Of a stretch of DNA of 64,000 nt, positions 57,227-64,000 are shown piece after piece. Origin of the DNA: Lysobacterales bacterium (GTDB lineage: Bacteria; Pseudomonadota; Gammaproteobacteria; Xanthomonadales; Rhodanobacteraceae); the NCBI GenBank assembly GCA_021324945.1, contig JAJPID010000060.1, positions 1 to 64,000 of the forward strand, written 5' to 3'. The position numbers and the translations under genes were made by a program. The notes under the pieces are model-generated. The model searched no databases and was not told where the DNA came from. It saw only the letters and a program-made list of their open reading frames with translations. Position 1 is the first letter of the stretch, and the number at the start of each line of letters is the position of its first letter.

Positions 57227-58336
57227 GTGGCGAAAGCCCCGCGAGTGCTGGACAATTCGCCGGAACATCTTCAGTGCGGTGACGTCTTGAATCCCAGATT
57301 GTCCATATGCATCGCCACCCGCAATCGCGCCGATTTCATCGGTGAGACCCTGCAGAGCATTATTCGACAATGTCCCCCAGAGGTAGAAGTCATCGTGCTG
57401 GATGGCGCATCGACCGACAATACGACTGCCGTAGTGACGCGATTGCAGGGATCGTTCCCGGCATTGCGGTACGAAAGACAGGAAAAAAATGGTGGAGTCG
57501 ATCGCGATTACGACCTGGCGGTGAGCCTGGCGAAAGGAGATTATTGCTGGTTGATGTCTGACGACGACTTGCTGAAACCCGGGGCCGTGGCAGAAGTGCT
57601 ACGGATACTGGATAGGGGACATGATCTCATCATTGTCAACGCAGAACTGGACAACTTCGATTTCTCGAAGGTGTTGGATGGCAATCGGCTGGGATTTTCG
57701 CAAGACCGTGTTTACGGCTCCGATGCACTCGACCGCCTGTTCGAGGAAACCTCCGGCTACCTCACATACATCGGGGCTGTGGTCATACGCAGGAGCATTT
57801 GGTTGTCGCGGGACCGCGAGACTTTTTTCGGGTCTTGCTTCATCCATGTCGGGGTAATCTTCCAGGACGCGCTTCCCAACGGCGCAATCGCGCTCGCCAC
57901 ACCACTCATTGCGATCCGTTTTGGGAACACGCAATGGCGGCCACGGGAATTCGAAATTCGGATGATCCGCTGGACGGAACTGATCGGCAAACTCTCGAAT
58001 ATCCCGCTTGCCATCCGGAAGCGTTGTTATCCGTTGCGACCTTGGCGAAGCATCAAGAGCTTGTTTTTCTATCGCGCCAAGGGCACGTATGGGATCGACG
58101 ACTATCGCCGCTGGATACGTCCACGCGTTTCAAGCAAATTGGATCGTGCCAAGGCTTGGAGCATGGCAAGGTTCCCCGGTTGGCTGGCTAACATTGTCGG
58201 CCTGATCGTTTGTTCATTCCCGTATCGGGATGCAAACGTGCATCTGCTCGACATGAAGACGAGTCGGTTTTATTTTGCCAACTGGTTCAAACGACGTCCT
58301 CGAGCTGCAAAAGTGCAGGCGGCACAAACCCAATGA
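57227..58336 (+). CDS. GT2-family glycosyltransferase
   Basis: A 369-residue WcaA-like transferase. LSICIATRNRADFIGETL begins the fold at about residue 25, followed by VIVLDGASTDNTT and the divalent-metal motif MSDDDLL. The C-terminal 100 residues are basic with aromatic patches, probably membrane-associated. GTG at 57227 is the first start; a TTG at 57289 would begin just before the fold. The sequence is less GC-rich than the dcw region. Confidence 0.8.
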   Translation: MAKAPRVLDNSPEHLQCGDVLNPRLSICIATRNRADFIGETLQSIIRQCPPEVEVIVLDGASTDNTTAVVTRLQGSFPALRYERQEKNGGVDRDYDLAVSLAKGDYCWLMSDDDLLKPGAVAEVLRILDRGHDLIIVNAELDNFDFSKVLDGNRLGFSQDRVYGSDALDRLFEETSGYLTYIGAVVIRRSIWLSRDRETFFGSCFIHVGVIFQDALPNGAIALATPLIAIRFGNTQWRPREFEIRMIRWTELIGKLSNIPLAIRKRCYPLRPWRSIKSLFFYRAKGTYGIDDYRRWIRPRVSSKLDRAKAWSMARFPGWLANIVGLIVCSFPYRDANVHLLDMKTSRFYFANWFKRRPRAAKVQAAQTQ

Positions 58337-58355
58337 CCCTCGAAAGGATTGCCTG

Positions 58356-59612
58356 ATGAGTACGACTCAAGGCGCGGTGCGGGAAATCCAGAGTTGCCGC
58401 ATCAGTGGCAGCACGCACCTGATCTCGGTGTTGAACCTCGGCGAGCAATGCCTGACGGGTGTCTTCCCGCGCGATCGCAAACAACACGTGACTCGCGGTC
58501 CTCTGGAGCTCATCTGGTGTCCCGACAGCGGGTTGCTGCAACTCAAGCATTCCTACAGTCTTTCCGAGATGTATGGCGACAACTACGGCTATCGCTCAGG
58601 ATTGAATGCCTCGATGGTCACGCATCTCCAAGGCAAAGTGCGCGGCCTCGAGCGGAAACTGCCATTGAGGGAAGGAGACTGGGTGCTGGATATCGGCAGC
58701 AATGATGGCACGCTTCTCAAGGCCTATTCGGTTCCGTGCCTGAAACGGATTGGCATGGATCCTACGGCTGCCAAGTTCCGATCTTTTTATCCACCGGACG
58801 TGGCTGTCATCACGGATTTTTTCTCCGCAGACGCCTTCTTGCAGGCAACGGGCGGGCGCCGAGCGAGGATCATCACATCCATCGCGATGTTCTATGACCT
58901 GGAAGATCCCGGCACATTCGTGGCGGATATCGCCCGCACGCTGGCGAGGGATGGCATCTGGCATTTCGAACAAAGCTACATGCCGTCGATGTTGCGGACC
59001 AACGCTTATGACACGGTTTGTCACGAGCACCTTGAGTACTACTCGCTGCGAGTCATTCGTGATTTGCTGGCGGCGCATGGTTTGCGGGTCATCAATGTGC
59101 AGATGAACGGCATCAACGGCGGCAGCATTGCAGTCACGGCCTGTCACGCGGATTCTGACATGGCGAGCGAAAACTCCATCGTGGAGTGGACATTACAGCA
59201 GGAGGAGAACTGGGGTTTGAACTCAAGCAAACCCTATCGTCAGTTCGAAGATCGCGTGTTCAAACATCGCTCCGATCTGCAACGCTTGCTGTGGTCGCTG
59301 GTGAATGACGGCAAGCGCGTGCTCGGTTACGGAGCATCGACCAAAGGCAACGTATTACTCCAGTTTTGCCGTTTCGGGCCGGACGAAATCCCGGCTATCG
59401 CCGAAGTGAATCCCGAAAAGTTCGGAGCTTACACGCCCGGCACGTTCATACCGATCATATCGGAAGCGGAAGCCAAGGCGATGCGACCTGATTACTTTCT
59501 TGTGCTGCCATGGCACTTTAAGGCCAACATCGTCGAGCGGGAAAAGGAGTATCTCGCCGCAGGCGGCAAATTGATCTTCCCGCTGCCGGAAATCGAAATA
59601 GTGGGCGATTGA
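58356..59612 (+). CDS. sugar C-methyltransferase-type protein (Methyltransf_13/14 architecture)
   Basis: A 418-residue protein with the three-part layout of nucleotide-sugar C-methyltransferases: an N-terminal zinc-ribbon-like part (about 1-65), a central SAM domain with VLDIGSNDGTLLKAY (about 109-123) and FEQSYMP...CHEHLEYYS, and a C-terminal domain with LGYGASTKGNVLLQF. Both expected CxxC pairs read CxxS: Cys14-Ser17 and Cys55-Ser58. The ATG at 58356 has GAAAGGA (58342-58348) as ribosome site. It likely acts on a dehydratase product, perhaps supplied by the adjacent SDR; substrate unknown. Confidence 0.82.
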   Translation: MSTTQGAVREIQSCRISGSTHLISVLNLGEQCLTGVFPRDRKQHVTRGPLELIWCPDSGLLQLKHSYSLSEMYGDNYGYRSGLNASMVTHLQGKVRGLERKLPLREGDWVLDIGSNDGTLLKAYSVPCLKRIGMDPTAAKFRSFYPPDVAVITDFFSADAFLQATGGRRARIITSIAMFYDLEDPGTFVADIARTLARDGIWHFEQSYMPSMLRTNAYDTVCHEHLEYYSLRVIRDLLAAHGLRVINVQMNGINGGSIAVTACHADSDMASENSIVEWTLQQEENWGLNSSKPYRQFEDRVFKHRSDLQRLLWSLVNDGKRVLGYGASTKGNVLLQFCRFGPDEIPAIAEVNPEKFGAYTPGTFIPIISEAEAKAMRPDYFLVLPWHFKANIVEREKEYLAAGGKLIFPLPEIEIVGD

Positions 59613-60550
59613 TGAGCCGAGCCCTTATCGTCGGCCATACCGGTCAGGATGGGCGTATCCTGTGGGGGCAGCTCGCCGCGCAAGGGTTCGTGTTGAGCGG
59701 GGTTTCGCGATCGCGTCTGGACGGTCTGGATGATACGACGCCCATCGATATCAACGACCCGGCGGCTGTTCGGCATTTGGTCGAAACTCTGCGTCCAGAT
59801 CAAATCTACTTTCTTTGCGCACATCACCACAGTTCGCAAGACCTCGATTCGAACGCTGCCAAAGTATGGGGTCCGAGCTGGGCCACGCACGTGCATGCAT
59901 TCGCCAATTTTTTGCAGGCAGCCATAGAGAGCACTCCTGCGGCACGCATCTTTTATGCGTCCTCGTCCCGCATCTTCGGTTCGGCTCTTGCAAGCCCGCA
60001 GAACGAGGACACCCCATTCAAGCCGGAATGCATATACGGGGTCACCAAGGCTTCGGCGATGATGCTCGCGAGCTTTTACCGCAAGATACACGGGTTACAT
60101 GTTTCCTGCGGCATCCTCTTCAATCATGAATCGCGATTGCGACCGCCACAGTTCATCTCGCGTCGCATCGTGGATGGTCTTCTCGCAATAAAAAAACATG
60201 AAGCGGATGTGCTGGAAATCGGTAATCTAGATGCCCGCGTGGATTGGGGTTACGCGCCTGACTATACGCGCGCGATGCAGTTGATTCTGGAAGTTGCACC
60301 TCCCGGGGATTACGTCGTGGCAACCGGAAAGCTCCACAGCGTAGGTGAAATGGTCGCTGCCGCGGCTTCGCGTATCGGAGTGGATATCACCGGTCGTATC
60401 AAGGAAACTGGCGGTATCATCCAGCGGCAATCACAGATGCTTTGCGGGGACGCCTCGAAACTGCGCCAGGCCACCGGTTGGCGGCCGAGCGTCGATTTCA
60501 CGGCGATGGTCCACAGGCTGGTCGAAGAAGCGTTGCGCGCAGGTCAGTAG
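59612..60550 (+). CDS. NAD-dependent epimerase/dehydratase, GDP-mannose 4,6-dehydratase-like
   Basis: A 312-residue extended SDR. The dinucleotide loop is VGHTGQDGR near the start and the catalytic YGVTK motif is at about 142-146, with SSSRIFG ahead of it. HNHES-like LFNHESRLRP and RVDWGYAPDYTRAM are typical of GDP-mannose 4,6-dehydratases, yet it is shorter than Gmd (about 340-370). ATG at 59612 overlaps the previous TGA by one base. It may be a second, specialised dehydratase or reductase, next to a true gmd at 63779. It ends 7 bases inside the convergent flippase gene. Confidence 0.82.
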   Translation: MSRALIVGHTGQDGRILWGQLAAQGFVLSGVSRSRLDGLDDTTPIDINDPAAVRHLVETLRPDQIYFLCAHHHSSQDLDSNAAKVWGPSWATHVHAFANFLQAAIESTPAARIFYASSSRIFGSALASPQNEDTPFKPECIYGVTKASAMMLASFYRKIHGLHVSCGILFNHESRLRPPQFISRRIVDGLLAIKKHEADVLEIGNLDARVDWGYAPDYTRAMQLILEVAPPGDYVVATGKLHSVGEMVAAAASRIGVDITGRIKETGGIIQRQSQMLCGDASKLRQATGWRPSVDFTAMVHRLVEEALRAGQ

Positions 60551-61911
60551 CGTGTAGTCGCAATTCTCTCGAATACGCGGTGTCCGAAACACGTGAACGC
60601 GATTGCATTGACGATGCACCATGCAAGAGCGGTAACCCACGGAACACCGTCGATGCCGATGCGCGAAAGCACCATTGCTTTTCCTGTGAAACAAATCGTG
60701 GCGAAGATAATCGACGTGATCATTTGGAATCGCATCACGCTGGCGGCATTCAACAGTGTTGACAGTGCGGTCGCGCCAGCTTCGACGATGCACCACATGA
60801 CAAATCCCGCCAACAGGGCGCGGTCGACGGGTGCAAGGTGATGGACCCAGAGGCGCGAGATGAGCGGGAAGCACAGGGCAAAGATCATTGCGCATGTTGC
60901 GGCAAAGCCAATCGCAGTAGCGCATGAGCGACGCAAAGTTCGCATGACCCAGGCATGATCGCCGATCGCCAGCGCCTGCCGGTAGATCGGCCACAGTGGT
61001 GTCCAAACCAGCGAAATGCAGAGCGGAATCATCGAAAACAAGCGCTGCACGACCGCATAAGTTCCTGCTTCCGCTGCTCCGCGCAACGCCGAAACAAGCG
61101 GCAGATCCGCTGAAAATGCCAAGGCTGCCGCCAATTGCAAGATGAAGAACAAGAAACCTTCGCGCCGGATGCGCCCTGCAATTTCTTTGCGACGCGCTCG
61201 CGCAGACCTCGCATCGACACGCGATGCTGGATAGTCGCGCCAAAGAGTCAAGGTGTTACCCGCTGCGCCTATCAAGGGCGTTGCCACCGCCGCTGCGGTG
61301 AGAGTTGGCAGCGAAGCACCAAAAAGCGCCAGCATGACCACGAGCACCGCGGCAAGCACTTGACCTGCCGCCTGCCAGCGAAATGCGCGCTCACCCCGGC
61401 CAAGTCCGAGCTGGGCTCGCATGGCCAGGTTCAGCGGGACCGCAATCGCAATCGAATACAGTACCGCCGCAATGGCGAGTCGGCTCTCCCAGGCCGCAGT
61501 TGTCGGCAAGCCCAGCAAACGATTCCATGGAACAAGCGGCAGCAGAATTGTTGCGATGATGGCGATTGCCGCCGCGATGCCCAACAAGACGCGCCAGCTT
61601 TCGTGCAGCACAGCCGCCACGACCGAGTGTTCGTTCCTCCCGTGTGCGGCGGCAACCAAATTCATAGTGCCGTTGCCGAAACCGAAGTCGAGGAATCCGG
61701 CAAAGGTGACCAGCGAAACCAGTGTGGCCCAGGCGCCGAATTGTGCCTGACCAAGCGCGCGCAGAACGAAGGGCACCGACAGCAACAGGTTCGCCCCTGC
61801 ACAGAGCTTTGCGGTCAGACCCCAAGCACTCGCGCTGAGCACGCTCCGACCGCGCGTACCGATCAGTTTGCGCCAGCCGTTCGCCTGCGAACGCGGCGTT
61901 TGGCTATCCAT
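60544..61911 (-). CDS. Wzx-like polysaccharide flippase
   Basis: A 455-residue membrane protein with 12-14 predicted helices and the look of the MOP/PST export family (ALGQAQFGAWATLVSLVTFAGFLDFGFGNG near the start, broken by helices). It would flip lipid-linked repeat units to the periplasm. The ATG at 61911 overlaps the stop of the upstream gene (ATGA). It is the last gene of the minus-strand gmd-fcl operon. Confidence 0.82.
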   Translation of the reverse strand: MDSQTPRSQANGWRKLIGTRGRSVLSASAWGLTAKLCAGANLLLSVPFVLRALGQAQFGAWATLVSLVTFAGFLDFGFGNGTMNLVAAAHGRNEHSVVAAVLHESWRVLLGIAAAIAIIATILLPLVPWNRLLGLPTTAAWESRLAIAAVLYSIAIAVPLNLAMRAQLGLGRGERAFRWQAAGQVLAAVLVVMLALFGASLPTLTAAAVATPLIGAAGNTLTLWRDYPASRVDARSARARRKEIAGRIRREGFLFFILQLAAALAFSADLPLVSALRGAAEAGTYAVVQRLFSMIPLCISLVWTPLWPIYRQALAIGDHAWVMRTLRRSCATAIGFAATCAMIFALCFPLISRLWVHHLAPVDRALLAGFVMWCIVEAGATALSTLLNAASVMRFQMITSIIFATICFTGKAMVLSRIGIDGVPWVTALAWCIVNAIAFTCFGHRVFERIATTRY

Positions 61912-62825
61912 CAAAAAATCTCGTTGTCGCCGCTCACCACGTTCACGACAGGCAGCCCTCGAATCAGTCGTTGCCGCTCTGGATAGGTCAGATAATCAAG
62001 TCTTCCGTTCGCGTCGCGGCTCTCGCGAAAGGCAGGTTTCACGAATTTCGCGTTGGCTAAAATGTCTCTCCATTCCGATTTGACCAAGTCATTGCGTACG
62101 TAATAGGCGTTGTTGCCCGCGCCGTTGCAGCCGAGGAAGGTGTAGCCCTTCTTTTGGGCGAGGAATGAAAGTGCCGGAAGCGAGGCGCCAAAATACTGGC
62201 CTGAATGATGCGCGTCGAACCTGCCAAAGTCGGGTTTGTACGGGATGGTGACAGCACGTTCGTCACCCAACAGCGCGTTGTATTCGACGATGACAATGGC
62301 TGGCGAGGTACAACGGATCGCGTCCCACAACCAATAGTCGTTGCCATCCACATCGATATGTAGCAGGCCCAGCGGCTCACCATCCAGCCACGCAGCGATG
62401 AAAGGATCCACGTTTTCGCGTGTTACGAAATGAGCTTTGGCCGTCAGATCGTAACGCCAGAACCAATTCCTGCGCTTGAGCCTGGCGATGTTCGCGGCAG
62501 AGCCATCCATTACCAAACCGCGCCAGTTATTGTTGATCATCAAAAAGCGCGTGTTGGATTCAGAATAGTCCTCTACGCCGAATTCCACGAACCGCTTGGG
62601 CAAATCCGGAAACTGTCGAACCAACCATTGAATGATGCCATCATCGCCGAATTGCGAAAACACGCGAAACTCCACATCCTGCAAAGAACGCACGGCGTGC
62701 TTGCGTGCCATCAGTTCAGAGAGTGCCGCGCCGGCCAGCTCCAGTATCCGCTCATCGCCCTCGCGCCCCTGCACCCATGCTCGCGTGGAGCGATACCACT
62801 CTCTCGCGCGTTCGAAGCTCATCAT
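61911..62825 (-). CDS. conserved hypothetical, FkbM-type methyltransferase-like
   Basis: A 304-residue protein of unsure function. FSQFGDDGIIQWLV (about 55-68), FVEFGVEDYSESNTRFL (about 78-94) and LLHIDVDGNDYWLWDAI (about 152-168) look like the SAM-binding and acidic motifs of FkbM-like methyltransferases, but the glycine-rich loop is replaced by EFGVEDY. Proteins like this occur in O-antigen and capsule loci. The start at 62825 (TAATG overlap with fcl) is followed by a second ATG. Role in the glycan is inferred from place only. Confidence 0.6.
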   Translation of the reverse strand: MMSFERAREWYRSTRAWVQGREGDERILELAGAALSELMARKHAVRSLQDVEFRVFSQFGDDGIIQWLVRQFPDLPKRFVEFGVEDYSESNTRFLMINNNWRGLVMDGSAANIARLKRRNWFWRYDLTAKAHFVTRENVDPFIAAWLDGEPLGLLHIDVDGNDYWLWDAIRCTSPAIVIVEYNALLGDERAVTIPYKPDFGRFDAHHSGQYFGASLPALSFLAQKKGYTFLGCNGAGNNAYYVRNDLVKSEWRDILANAKFVKPAFRESRDANGRLDYLTYPERQRLIRGLPVVNVVSGDNEIF

Positions 62826-63775
62826 TAAGCGCAGACCTGCTCGGCGGCGTGTCCGGAAGTTTGGAACCAGCAATACGAATCCTTGAGCCCGGCTTCGAGT
62901 CCGATGCGAGGCACCCAGCCCAGCGCGTCCATCCGCGAGGTTTCCAGCCTTTTGCGCGGCGTGCCATCCGGTTTGGAAGGATCAAATGACAGCACGCCTT
63001 CGAATCCGGTGGTCTTTGCGATCAACTTGGCAAGTTCACGGATGCTCACTTCATGTCCGGAACCGATATTGATCGGTTCGGCTTCATCGTAGTTGCGCAT
63101 GAGAAAGACCAGCGCATCGGCCAGGTCATCCACGTGCAGAAACTCGCGCTGGGGCGTGCCGGTTCCCCAGATCACCACTTCAGGTGCGCCCGAAACTTTG
63201 GCCTCATGGAATCGGCGGATCAATGCAGCGATCACATGTGAATTCTGCGGATCGAAGTTATCGCCGGGCCCGTAAAGATTCGTCGGCATCGCGCAAATCG
63301 CATTGAAGCCGTATTGACGACGATAAGCCTGACACATTTTCAGGCCGGCGATCTTGGCGATGGCGTAGGCTTCGTTGGTGATCTCGAGGGACCCCGTCAG
63401 AATATATTCTTCCTTGATCGGCTGCGGGCAATCACGCGGATAAATGCATGACGAACCAAGAAACAAGAGCTTCTTGGTGCCGTGTTTCCACGCGTTGTGA
63501 ATCACATTGCCCTGAATGGCCAGATTTTGCTGGATGAAGTCGGCAGGGTAGGTGCTGTTGGCATGGATACCGCCGACTTTCGCTGCCGCCAGGAACACGT
63601 ACTCTGGTTTTTCATCCGCGAAGAAGTGTTCGACATCGGCTTGCCGTGTCAGATCAAGCTCAGCGTGCGTGCGCAACAGCAGGTTGTCGGCGCCTTCGGC
63701 GGTCAGTCTGTGCACGATGGCGCTGCCCACGAGTCCGCGGTGACCGGCAACGAAGATGCGGGCGTGGATATCCAT
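62825..63775 (-). CDS. fcl: GDP-L-fucose synthase
   Basis: Fcl (WcaG) epimerises and reduces GDP-4-keto-6-deoxymannose to GDP-L-fucose. The 316-residue SDR has [13 protein letters not shown] (about 8-20), the catalytic Ser in [16 protein letters not shown] and the [12 protein letters not shown] motif with Tyr and Lys, plus [13 protein letters not shown]. It starts three bases after the gmd stop and ends at the start of the FkbM-like gene. With gmd it forms the GDP-fucose pathway. Confidence 0.96.
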   Translation of the reverse strand: MDIHARIFVAGHRGLVGSAIVHRLTAEGADNLLLRTHAELDLTRQADVEHFFADEKPEYVFLAAAKVGGIHANSTYPADFIQQNLAIQGNVIHNAWKHGTKKLLFLGSSCIYPRDCPQPIKEEYILTGSLEITNEAYAIAKIAGLKMCQAYRRQYGFNAICAMPTNLYGPGDNFDPQNSHVIAALIRRFHEAKVSGAPEVVIWGTGTPQREFLHVDDLADALVFLMRNYDEAEPINIGSGHEVSIRELAKLIAKTTGFEGVLSFDPSKPDGTPRKRLETSRMDALGWVPRIGLEAGLKDSYCWFQTSGHAAEQVCA

Positions 63776-63778
63776 GCG

Positions 63779-64000
63779 TTATTCGTGGCGATTCGGCGCG
63801 GTAAAGCCGGCGCCGCTGACGAGCGCGTCGCGTCGTGCAATGGCCATATCGGCGGTCATCATCTCGCGCACCAGTTGCTCGAAATCACATCGCGGCGACC
63901 AGCCGAGTTTCTGCCGCGCCTTGCTTGCGTCACCCAGCAGTGTATCCACCTCCGCCGGACGGAAATAACGGGGATCGATGGCCACGATCTTCTGACCCGG
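63779..64000 (-). CDS. gmd: GDP-mannose 4,6-dehydratase, C-terminal end only
   Basis: The frame enters from the right edge and ends at 63779. The visible 73 residues include [32 protein letters not shown] and EMMTADMA, the C-terminal signature of Gmd, which turns GDP-mannose into GDP-4-keto-6-deoxymannose. The rest, with the catalytic site, lies outside the window. It is the first visible gene of the gmd-fcl operon. Confidence 0.92.
   Translation of the reverse strand, partial: PGQKIVAIDPRYFRPAEVDTLLGDASKARQKLGWSPRCDFEQLVREMMTADMAIARRDALVSGAGFTAPNRHE

Overview
The window is a GC-rich chromosomal segment from a gammaproteobacterium, most likely of the Xanthomonadales (a Rhodanobacteraceae-like lineage is my best guess from gene order; not provable here). 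Pointers are rnpB directly upstream of mraZ, a complete-order dcw cluster running mraZ to ftsZ followed by lpxC, a divergent dciA (DUF721), an M23 peptidase and secA, a meso-diaminopimelate-type MurE, LPS-type genes, and pilB-pilC-pilD near coaE.

Region by region: (1) 1-310 is the 3' part of RNase P RNA and its terminator. (2) 619-17394 is the division and cell-wall operon (mraZ, rsmH, ftsL, ftsI, murE, murF, mraY, ftsW, murG, murC, ddlB, ftsQ, ftsA, ftsZ) plus lpxC, with most neighbours overlapping by the ATGA pattern. Its promoter overlaps a four-unit, 10-bp-spaced TGGG array, the expected MraZ autoregulatory operator. Two consecutive essential genes are broken as read: murE by an in-frame TAG and murF by a one-base deletion. 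(3) 17566-24242 holds dciA, the M23 peptidase, secA and a nudE-cysQ-mazG nucleotide housekeeping operon. (4) 24366-33152 is a mixed envelope block: a secreted GSGD-repeat protein, a YbbA/YbbP-type ABC exporter divergent from tesA, a small EF-hand protein, an OmpR-type two-component pair whose kinase has no membrane segment, and an outer-membrane protein plus TlpA thioredoxin pair. (5) 33254-41336 is an MdtABC-like RND efflux operon carrying a small VOC-fold gene, preceded by a POT peptide transporter. (6) 43202-45425 is thyA-folA-(mutT-thiE fusion). (7) On the minus strand 45403-51837 is pilB-pilC-pilD-phosphoethanolamine transferase-coaE. (8) 52098-64000 is a surface polysaccharide locus with mixed strands: DegT aminotransferase, four glycosyltransferases, two or three methyltransferase-like genes, a GDP-mannose-dehydratase-like SDR, a Wzx-like flippase, fcl and the end of gmd.

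How the genes work together: the dcw genes make and place septal peptidoglycan; lpxC, secA, tesA, the efflux pump, the PEtN transferase and the polysaccharide locus all build or protect the envelope. gmd and fcl together make GDP-L-fucose for the polysaccharide.

The most notable oddities are the paired lesions in murE and murF, which share local sequence; dispersed heptanucleotide G-rich tracts, one inside murE and one over a stop codon; a PEtN transferase spliced between pilD and coaE with 4-nt couplings on both sides; divergent tesA/ybbA start regions that overlap; and an uncharacterised CxxCxC outer-membrane protein/TlpA pair. I found no CRISPR array, tRNA, rRNA, insertion sequence or prophage.
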